Source: CAZCDM01 sp964497475 (lineage in GTDB: Bacteria; Planctomycetota; Phycisphaerae; SM23-33). Taken from it: a DNA stretch of 7,865 nt. The notes below the pieces were generated by a model. It made no database searches, was not told the origin of the DNA, and worked only from the letters and a program-made list of their open reading frames with translations. How positions within the stretch are numbered: the first letter of the stretch is position 1; each line of letters opens with the position of its first letter. Shown here one piece after another: positions 1 to 4,487 of this stretch. The stretch spans positions 1 to 7,865 of the forward strand of contig CAZCDM010000112.1 in assembly GCA_964497475.1 (NCBI GenBank), in the 5' to 3' direction. Position numbers and translations under genes: made by a program.

Positions 1-11
1 ACAACTCCTCC
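1..11 (-). promoter_or_regulatory. Shine-Dalgarno of a divergent gene just off the left edge (candidate)
   Basis: The plus-strand bases 5-11 (CTCCTCC) read GGAGGAG on the reverse strand, a near-perfect anti-16S match. They are followed by only four bases (TTGT) before the window ends. A start codon 2-5 bases further left would have ideal spacing. This suggests that the upstream neighbour is transcribed away from rsfS and that bases 1 to about 100 are a shared divergent promoter region. The start codon itself is outside the window, so this is an inference. Confidence 0.4.
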
Positions 12-68
12 GATGGCACAAAATCAAACTTACACACAATAGTTGACACGATCGACTGATCGCCGACC

Positions 69-98
69 ATGGCAGGGTACTGCCCCGCCGTGTATAAT
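69..98 (+). promoter_or_regulatory. Candidate sigma70-type promoter of rsfS
   Basis: A perfect -10 hexamer TATAAT lies at 93-98. Eighteen bases upstream is ATGGCA (69-74), which matches four of six positions of TTGACA. The predicted transcription start is near base 105, right at the foot of the first stem-loop. A TTGACA at 43-48 is a better -35 hexamer but has no acceptable -10 at 16-18 bases. A small hairpin (71-75 with 80-84) lies in the spacer. The same arrangement, TGGCA then 18 bases then a -10, recurs before the 716-1144 gene, which raises confidence. Confidence 0.5.
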
Positions 99-105
99 AG
101 AGTCT

Positions 106-141
106 GACACGGGTGGCGGGTCGTTTGGCCCGCCACCTGTC
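106..141 (+). repeat. GC-rich stem-loop, copy 1 (REP-like)
   Basis: GGTGGCGGG (112-120) and CCCGCCACC (129-137) form a perfect 9-bp stem around an 8-base loop. GACA (106-109) pairs with TGTC (138-141) across a two-base bulge, extending the stem to 13 bp. No T-run follows, so it is not an ordinary intrinsic terminator. With the predicted transcription start near 105, it would sit at the very 5' end of the rsfS mRNA. A second copy with the same geometry lies about 70 bases downstream. Confidence 0.6.
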
Positions 142-182
142 ATTATTGCAAAGCCATTCCTGCTGAACCGGATACGCAAATG

Positions 183-212
183 GGTGGCGGGGCTCCTGTC
201 CCGCAACCTGTC
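183..212 (+). repeat. GC-rich stem-loop, copy 2 (REP-like)
   Basis: The left arm GGTGGCGGG (183-191) is identical to copy 1. The right arm CCCGCAACC (200-208) has one mismatch. The loop is again exactly 8 bases but differs in sequence, and TGTC (209-212) again follows the right arm. Conserved arms with an unrelated loop suggest a family of repeated palindromes rather than a simple local duplication. The copy lies between an in-frame ATG at 180 and the preferred rsfS start at 237. Confidence 0.5.
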
Positions 213-236
213 TTTACACGCTGCCCCAACACGACC

Positions 237-623
237 GTGAGTGCAAAGAAAGACAATCCGAAGACTCCCGCCATCGACGCCAGGCAGCTGGCCATCGAGA
301 TCGCCCGCGCCTCGGCCGAGCGCAACGCCGAAGATATCTGCATTCTCGACCTGCGCAACACCAGCCCCATTACCGATTACTTTGTGATCGCCACTGGCAG
401 CAGCGACCGGATGATCCGCACGCTTTGCGACGAAGCCGGCGAGCTGGCCCGGGCCAACGGCCATAAGGTCGTCCGCCGGGCCGGGTACGACACCGGCGAC
501 TGGATCATCATGGACCTTGCCGATGTGGTGGCCCACTGGTTCACGCCCGCCAAACACAGCTACTACGACCTGGAGCTGATCTGGGGCGAAGCCGACCGGG
601 TAGAGTGGCAATCCGAGGCGTAA
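237..623 (+). CDS. rsfS: Ribosomal silencing factor RsfS (Iojap/YbeB family)
   Basis: RsfS binds ribosomal protein uL14 on the free 50S subunit and blocks joining to the 30S, lowering translation in stationary phase or starvation (family knowledge). The 128-aa product shows the whole family pattern: an N-terminal helix (about 18-32), DLRNTSPITDYFVIATG (38-54), the helix after it, then DWIIMDLADVVAHWF (88-102) and YYDLELIWG (109-117). Length is typical. I chose the GTG at 237 because the family domain begins about 17 residues later. The alternative in-frame ATG at 180 would translate the second stem-loop into a Gly/Pro-rich leader unlike known family members. No clear Shine-Dalgarno precedes either start, so the exact N-terminus is uncertain. 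The next gene has its own promoter, overlapping the end of this one. In many bacteria rsfS sits beside nadD; no nadD is visible here. Confidence 0.93.
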   Translation: MSAKKDNPKTPAIDARQLAIEIARASAERNAEDICILDLRNTSPITDYFVIATGSSDRMIRTLCDEAGELARANGHKVVRRAGYDTGDWIIMDLADVVAHWFTPAKHSYYDLELIWGEADRVEWQSEA

Positions 624-634
624 TCGCGTACAAT
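605..634 (+). promoter_or_regulatory. Candidate promoter of the 716-1144 gene, argS and RNase H-like cluster
   Basis: A -10-like TACAAT (629-634) lies 18 bases after GTGGCA (605-610), inside the last codons of rsfS. The TGGCA core and the 18-base spacing are the same as in the candidate rsfS promoter. The predicted start near 641 falls immediately before a GC-rich hairpin (643-659), another parallel to rsfS. Both hexamers are imperfect, so this is a moderate call. Confidence 0.4.
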
Positions 635-642
635 AATACCGT

Positions 643-659
643 GGCGGCAGGGTGCCGCC
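643..659 (+). other. Stem-loop in the leader of the 716-1144 gene
   Basis: GGCGGCA (643-649), loop GGG, and TGCCGCC (653-659) form a perfect 7-bp stem 21 bases after the rsfS stop codon. No T-run follows, so termination of rsfS here is unlikely unless it is Rho-assisted. If transcription starts near 641 the hairpin would be at the 5' end of the mRNA, where such structures can protect it from decay. Confidence 0.4.
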
Positions 660-715
660 CGCTGCAACGCCGGACCGCGCGGAGTTCACCGCCCGCGCGA
701 AAACCGGGAGTGCTC

Positions 716-1144
716 ATGCCGGACCTCAAAAAACAGCTCACCGAGCGTTTCGTCAAGGCGATCCGCAAAAGCTTCACCCCGTGCCCGCTCATCGGCCCGA
801 AGTGGCTGCAGTCTTTCCCGTACGGCCGACCGGCCGACTTCCGCTTTTTCGGCATTCCGCGGCTGACCAAAGCCATCGGCCTGAAGCAGTCCAAGATCAT
901 CGAAATCGTCATGCGGCACTTCGACGTCAGCGACCTGCCCGTGCGGATGGAGATCAACGACCGCGGGCTGATCGACTTCCACCGGACCGACCTGAGCGAA
1001 GAGCAGCTCGCCCAGCGTCGCCAGCGCGAGCAGGAACGCAAAGCCTCCAAGGGCAAGAAGTCCAAACCCGACGGCGAGGAGACAGTCGCATCGCCACCGG
1101 CCTTTCGAGCCGATTCCCAGACCACCGCAAACACCTCGCACTGA
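716..1144 (+). CDS. Small basic protein resembling a stand-alone ArgRS N-terminal (Add-1) domain
   Basis: This 142-aa protein matches no named family that I recognise, but it resembles the N-terminus of the ArgRS encoded just downstream. Residues 4-16 against ArgRS 3-15 share 6 of 13 (pattern L...L.ER.V.A). Residues 45-84 against ArgRS 42-81 align without gaps and share 10 of 40, including DVSDLPVRMEINDRG against DLGDIAETVEIAGPG. The segment between them differs by only two residues in length. In ArgRS this domain contacts the tRNA D-loop/elbow, so a tRNA-binding or ArgRS-modulating role is a reasonable inference; no catalytic motif is seen. From about residue 95 the protein becomes a charged Lys/Arg/Glu/Gln tail and then a Ser/Thr-rich end, probably disordered. 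The start at 716 has GGGAG (706-710) five bases upstream. argS begins 11 bases after the stop, which suggests co-transcription. Existence of the gene is well supported; the homology is moderate. Confidence 0.75.
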   Translation: MPDLKKQLTERFVKAIRKSFTPCPLIGPKWLQSFPYGRPADFRFFGIPRLTKAIGLKQSKIIEIVMRHFDVSDLPVRMEINDRGLIDFHRTDLSEEQLAQRRQREQERKASKGKKSKPDGEETVASPPAFRADSQTTANTSH

Positions 1145-1155
1145 GCTGCACACGC

Positions 1156-2916
1156 ATGAACCTCCAGGCCACACTCAACGAACGTCTCGTCGCAGCCATG
1201 ACCCGCGCCGGCTGCGGCGACGAGCCCGACCCCATCCTCGCACCGGCCTCCAAGCCCCAGTTCGGCCATTACCAGGCCAACGGCATCATGGCCTCGGCCA
1301 AGCGGGCCAAAACCAACCCCCGCCAGCTCGCCGAAGCGGTCGTAGCCGAGCTCGACCTGGGCGACATCGCGGAGACGGTCGAGATCGCCGGGCCCGGCTT
1401 TTTGAACATTACCCTGCGCGACGACTGGCTGGAAACGCAGCTTGCCGCCCTGGCCGGCGACGACCGCCTCGGCACGGCCCAGCCCGCCCAGCCGCAGACC
1501 GTCGTCGTCGATTACTCCGGGCCGAACCTCGCCAAGGAAATGCACGTCGGCCATCTGCGCTCGACCATCATCGGCGATGCCCTCGCACGCATCCTCGACT
1601 TCACCGGCCAGACCGTCATCCGCCAGAACCACGTCGGCGACTGGGGAACCCAGTTCGGCATGCTGACCGAATACCTGATCGATGCCAAGATTGTACGTCT
1701 CGGCGGTAGCGCGACAACGACTGGGACGGGATGGAGTCTTGGTGATATCGAAGAAGTCTACCGAGAATCCAAAAAGCGTTTTGATAATGACCCTGAGTTT
1801 CAGGAGCGGTCACGGCAACGGGTTGTTAAATTGCAGGCGAGCGATGACGACACACTTACCGTCTGGAAGTGGTTTGTGGAAGAATCTCTTTCGCACTGCG
1901 CTGAAGTTTACCGTGAGCTTGGTGTGCTGCTTACGAAAAACGATGTCCGCGGCGAGAGTGCGTACAACGACGATTTGCCGGAGGTCATTGGCGATCTGGA
2001 CTTGGCCGGGCTGCTCGCCGAGAGCCAGGGCGCCCGCGGCGTGTTTCTGGAGGAGTTCACGAACAAGGACAACGAGCCAGCCTTCGTGATCGTCCAGAAA
2101 TCCGACGGCGGCTACCTCTACGCCACGACCGACCTGGCGGCGATTCGTTACCGGGTCAAGAAACTCAATGCCGACCGCGCTCTGTATGTGACCGACAGTC
2201 GGCAGGCGGAGCATTTCGAAAAGGTGTTCGTCATTGCCCGCAAGGCTGGCTTCGCCATCGAGGCGGTCTCGCTGGAGCACGTGCCGTTCGGCATGATGCT
2301 CGGGGCCGACGGCAAGCCGTTCAAGACGCGGCAGGGCGGTACGGTCAAGCTCATGGACCTGCTGGACGAGGCGACCAGGCGGGCGCGGCAGCTCGTGGCG
2401 GCCAAGGCGGCCCAGCGCGGCGAACCCCTCGACGAGGCCGGGCTGGACGAGACGGCCCGCGTGGTGGGCATCGGGGCGCTGAAGTATGCCGACCTCAGCC
2501 AGAACCGCACGAGCGATTACGTCTTCAGTTGGGACAAGATGCTGAACCTGGAGGGCAATACCGCGCCGTACATGCAGTACGCCTACGCCCGCATCCGCAG
2601 CATATTCCGCAAGGGCGGGCAAGAGGCGGCGGGTGCGAAGATCTGCCTGAACGAACCGGCCGAGCGTGCCCTGGCCGTCAAGCTGCTGCAGCTGCCCGAG
2701 ACACTCGACGTCGTTGCCCGCTCGGCCATGCCGAACGTGCTGTGCGGCTACCTCTACGAGCTGGCCGGGCTGTTCATGGGCTTCTACGAGAACTGTCCCG
2801 TCCTCAAGGCCGACGACGCCGTCCGCGCCAGCCGACTAGCCCTGTGCGAGCTGACGGCCCGGACGATCCGCACGGGCCTGGAGCTGCTGGGCATCGACAC
2901 GCTCGATCAGATGTGA
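1156..2916 (+). CDS. argS: Arginyl-tRNA synthetase (class Ia)
   Basis: ArgRS charges tRNA-Arg with arginine using ATP in the cytoplasm. The 586-aa product is collinear with E. coli ArgRS (577 aa). The N-terminal Add-1 domain (1 to about 105) contains FGHYQANGIM (36-45). The class I HIGH signature is HVGH (130-133), followed by NHVGDWGTQFGML (158-170). The KMSKS region is the degenerate GKPFKTR (386-392), as in the E. coli type. NTAPYMQYAYAR (468-479) leads into the C-terminal anticodon-binding DALR domain, and the protein ends GIDTLDQM. The ATG at 1156 is chosen by homology; there is no strong Shine-Dalgarno, and the preceding gene stops 11 bases earlier, so translational coupling is likely. 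The reading frame is open far upstream of 1156, but that part is out of register with the 716-1144 gene and has no ArgRS similarity. Codons 176-275 have an anomalous composition (separate entry). Confidence 0.97.
   Translation: MNLQATLNERLVAAMTRAGCGDEPDPILAPASKPQFGHYQANGIMASAKRAKTNPRQLAEAVVAELDLGDIAETVEIAGPGFLNITLRDDWLETQLAALAGDDRLGTAQPAQPQTVVVDYSGPNLAKEMHVGHLRSTIIGDALARILDFTGQTVIRQNHVGDWGTQFGMLTEYLIDAKIVRLGGSATTTGTGWSLGDIEEVYRESKKRFDNDPEFQERSRQRVVKLQASDDDTLTVWKWFVEESLSHCAEVYRELGVLLTKNDVRGESAYNDDLPEVIGDLDLAGLLAESQGARGVFLEEFTNKDNEPAFVIVQKSDGGYLYATTDLAAIRYRVKKLNADRALYVTDSRQAEHFEKVFVIARKAGFAIEAVSLEHVPFGMMLGADGKPFKTRQGGTVKLMDLLDEATRRARQLVAAKAAQRGEPLDEAGLDETARVVGIGALKYADLSQNRTSDYVFSWDKMLNLEGNTAPYMQYAYARIRSIFRKGGQEAAGAKICLNEPAERALAVKLLQLPETLDVVARSAMPNVLCGYLYELAGLFMGFYENCPVLKADDAVRASRLALCELTARTIRTGLELLGIDTLDQM
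1681..1980 (+). other. Codon-usage patch inside argS
   Basis: Counting codons by eye, G/C at third positions is 18/20 in each of 1561-1620, 1621-1680 and 1981-2040. Within 1681-1980 it is 10, 7, 12, 10 and 14 of 20, or 53% overall. Total G+C is 63% in 1501-1680, 52% in the patch, and 40% in 1741-1800. The protein (residues 176-275) stays in frame and aligns with the matching E. coli ArgRS segment (for example VYRESKKRFDNDPEF and NDVRGES). The edges are abrupt. A recombined segment from a lower-GC donor is the simplest reading; local selection on codons is the alternative. Confidence 0.75.
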
Positions 2917-2923
2917 GGCGGCG

Positions 2924-3910
2924 ATGATTCTGGCCGGCATAGACGAAGCGGGGCTCGGGCCGATCCTTGGTCCGCTGGTCTGCTCGGCCTGTGCGTGGGA
3001 GGTCGAATCCGCCGACGGGCCGATCGACCTGTGGGACCGCCTCGATGCGTGCGTGGCCCGCAAGCCCTCGCGCCGGGCGGGGGGCAGGGTGAGCATCTGC
3101 GACAGCAAAAAACTCTTCCACCGCACGAAGACCGACGGCCTGGCCCCGCTGGAACGCAGCGTGCTGACCTGCTGGACGCAACTGGACCAGAGCCCCGCCC
3201 ACGCAGCCCTGCCGGCGACGCTGGGCGAGTGGCTCGATGCGGTCAGCCCCAGCTCGCGCGAACCGGCGGCCGACTATCCCTGGTACGGCCCGTGCGAGCT
3301 GGCCATGCCGCGCTATCACGCGCCGGACGACATCAGCCTGGCGGCCAATGCGATGCACCTGGGCCTCGGCCAGGCCGGCGTGCGCCTGGCGGCCCTGCGA
3401 GCACAAACGCTCCGCGCCCGCGAGTACAACGACCTCATCGACCGCACCGATAACAAGTCGGCCGTCACCTTCGGCGTGACGTGCTCGCTGCTGCGATGGC
3501 TGTGGGACGAGTTCGCCGAGCAGAACATGCACATCACCGTCGACCGCCAGGGCGGGCGGATGCACCACCGCACCATGCTCCAGCAGGTTTTCGAGGAGGC
3601 GTCGCTGCGGATCATCGAGGAGAGCACGAAGCGCAGTGCGTACCTTCTGCGGACTGCCGGCCGGGAGGTGACGGTGGAGTTCATCGTCGAGGCCGAGAGT
3701 CACTCCCTGCCGACGGCTCTGGCGTCGATGCTGAGCAAATATCTCCGCGAGCTGCACATGGAGCTGTTCAACGGGTTCTGGGCGCAGCATGTGGAGGATC
3801 TCAAACCCACGGCCGGGTATTTCCAGGACGGCCGACGGTTTCTGGGCGAAATCGCCCCGGCCATCGAGGCCTTGGACGTCGACACCCGGCTGCTGATTCG
3901 TCAGCGATAG
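2924..3910 (+). CDS. Divergent RNase H2-superfamily protein (RNase HII/HIII-like, DEDE site)
   Basis: RNases HII and HIII cut RNA in RNA-DNA hybrids and remove ribonucleotides misincorporated in DNA. The 328-aa product opens with AGIDEAGLGPILGPLV (4-19), the first motif of the family, giving catalytic Asp7 and Glu8. DSKKL (60-64) is the second conserved motif. HITVDRQGGR (203-212) supplies Asp207. TALASMLSKYLRE (264-276) aligns without gaps to the E. coli RNase HII helix ISAASILAKVTRD, which puts Glu258 at the fourth metal-ligand position. The site would be D-E-D-E, as in RNase HIII, not D-E-D-D. The GRG ribonucleotide-sensing motif reads GLG (10-12). There is no RNase HIII-type N-terminal domain, but extra segments (about 75-160 and 213-250) make it longer than RNase HII (about 200 aa). 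The start has GAGG overlapping the argS stop codon, seven bases downstream of argS, so it is co-transcribed with argS. Family membership is well supported; activity on RNA-DNA is inferred. Confidence 0.82.
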   Translation: MILAGIDEAGLGPILGPLVCSACAWEVESADGPIDLWDRLDACVARKPSRRAGGRVSICDSKKLFHRTKTDGLAPLERSVLTCWTQLDQSPAHAALPATLGEWLDAVSPSSREPAADYPWYGPCELAMPRYHAPDDISLAANAMHLGLGQAGVRLAALRAQTLRAREYNDLIDRTDNKSAVTFGVTCSLLRWLWDEFAEQNMHITVDRQGGRMHHRTMLQQVFEEASLRIIEESTKRSAYLLRTAGREVTVEFIVEAESHSLPTALASMLSKYLRELHMELFNGFWAQHVEDLKPTAGYFQDGRRFLGEIAPAIEALDVDTRLLIRQR

Positions 3911-3922
3911 GCGTAAGGAGCC

Positions 3923-3951
3923 TTGACCTGTTGGCCAGGTGGCGGTATGGT
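3923..3951 (+). promoter_or_regulatory. Sigma70-type promoter of the STAS gene
   Basis: TTGACC (3923-3928), a 17-base spacer and TATGGT (3946-3951) form a good promoter beginning 12 bases after the RNase H-like stop codon. The predicted start is near 3958, giving a leader of about 25 bases. An inverted repeat, ACCTG (3926-3930) with CAGGT (3936-3940), overlaps the -35 hexamer and spacer and could be an operator, although it is short. No terminator is visible between 3910 and this promoter, so some read-through from the argS cluster is possible. Confidence 0.55.
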
Positions 3952-3982
3952 GAAACTACTGTGTGCTAGCCAAAGGTGCCCT

Positions 3983-4330
3983 ATGGCAATTCAGGAATGG
4001 TCGGACGACATACTGGTCGCGGATTTTCAGGACGATCCGCAATTCACCGATGAGATCTCCGCGCTGATGGACAAGCTCGAAGAGCGTCCCCGCAATGTCG
4101 TGCTGAACTTTGCGGGCGTGGGCTTCGTTAACAGCTCGAACATCGCCAAGCTGCTCCGCATGCGGAAGATGATGCTCACGTCGGACTACCGCCTGATTCT
4201 CTGCGACGTCAATACGCAGGTCTGGGGCGTGCTGATGGTGACCGGCCTGGAGAAAATCTTCGACTTCACCAACGATGTCTCGACGGCCCTGGCGATGCTT
4301 CAGATCGACCAGGCCAACGGCGAGGCGTAA
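3983..4330 (+). CDS. Single-domain STAS protein (anti-sigma factor antagonist family)
   Basis: STAS proteins of the SpoIIAA/RsbV type bind an anti-sigma factor kinase and free its sigma factor when unphosphorylated; others act in different partner switches. The 115-aa product is one STAS domain: strand DDILVADF (8-15), helix about 21-35, strand NVVLNFAGVGFV (38-49), the switch loop NSSNIAKLLRMRK (50-62), strand YRLILCDV, and a last helix. The canonical loop is D-S-S-G with the first serine phosphorylated; here it is N50-S51-S52-N53, keeping both serines but losing the Asp and Gly. The ATG at 3983 is chosen over an in-frame ATG at 3923 because AAAGG (3972-3976) precedes it at good spacing, the promoter overlaps the earlier ATG, and the domain starts right after. 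The gene is monocistronic, with promoter and terminator of its own. No anti-sigma kinase, PP2C phosphatase or sigma factor lies in the window, so its partner is unknown. Confidence 0.85.
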   Translation: MAIQEWSDDILVADFQDDPQFTDEISALMDKLEERPRNVVLNFAGVGFVNSSNIAKLLRMRKMMLTSDYRLILCDVNTQVWGVLMVTGLEKIFDFTNDVSTALAMLQIDQANGEA

Positions 4331-4346
4331 CCCGCGGAACCCTTCG

Positions 4347-4374
4347 AGCCCGTCGCATTGCGGCGGGCTTTTTT
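4347..4374 (+). terminator. Rho-independent terminator after the STAS gene
   Basis: GCCCGTCGC (4348-4356) pairs with GCGGCGGGC (4360-4368) around an ATT loop, giving a 9-bp stem with one G-U pair. An A-T pair can extend the base. Six T residues (4369-4374) follow directly. It lies 17 bases after the STAS stop codon and separates that gene from uvrA. Confidence 0.92.
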
Positions 4375-4428
4375 CATGCGCGAAGGCTGGCTGCGAATGG
4401 TTTTGCGCAATCTGCACGGGGCAGGGGG

Positions 4429-4457
4429 TTGAGTGGAGGCGGCCGGCATGCTACCAT
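4429..4457 (+). promoter_or_regulatory. Candidate promoter of uvrA
   Basis: TTGAGT (4429-4434), a 17-base spacer and TACCAT (4452-4457) each match four of six consensus positions. The predicted start near 4464 gives a leader of about 24 bases. The region from the terminator to the uvrA start (4375-4487) shows neither the E. coli LexA pattern (CTGT-N8-ACAG) nor the Gram-positive one (GAAC-N4-GTTC). A palindrome TTGCGCAA (4403-4410) lies upstream of the -35. Confidence 0.45.
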
Positions 4458-4487
4458 ACACGATTCTACGGCATGTCCGGAGAGACC

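Noticed and set aside
43..48. TTGACA as the rsfS -35 element
   Set aside because: It is 44 bases from TATAAT at 93-98, and nothing close to a -10 lies 16-18 bases downstream of it.
1..70. Short reverse-strand frame from a CAT at 68-70 to the left edge
   Set aside because: It is only 23 codons, lacks a ribosome-binding site and has no recognisable similarity. The GGAGGAG within it makes a start further left more likely.
112..137. First stem-loop as an intrinsic terminator
   Set aside because: No T-run follows either arm, and the hairpin recurs as a second copy in the same leader.
180..236. ATG at 180 as the rsfS start
   Set aside because: It would translate the second stem-loop into a leader not typical of RsfS and has no Shine-Dalgarno. 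GTG at 237 fits the usual length, although it too lacks a clear Shine-Dalgarno.
652..1155. Long in-frame extension upstream of the argS start
   Set aside because: It overlaps the well-supported 716-1144 gene in another frame, reads as Arg/Pro/Ala/His-rich composition, and has no ArgRS similarity. The family N-terminus begins at the Met at 1156.
541..1632. Open frame of 363 codons on the reverse strand
   Set aside because: It lies antisense to rsfS, the 716-1144 gene and argS, has no recognisable motif, and is explained by GC-rich codon structure.
3481..3969. Forward-strand open frame overlapping the RNase H-like gene
   Set aside because: It lies in another frame of that gene, is Arg/Gly/Ala/His-rich without motifs, and runs through the STAS promoter.
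4375..4487. LexA/SOS operator upstream of uvrA
   Set aside because: Neither CTGT-N8-ACAG nor GAAC-N4-GTTC is present in the region.
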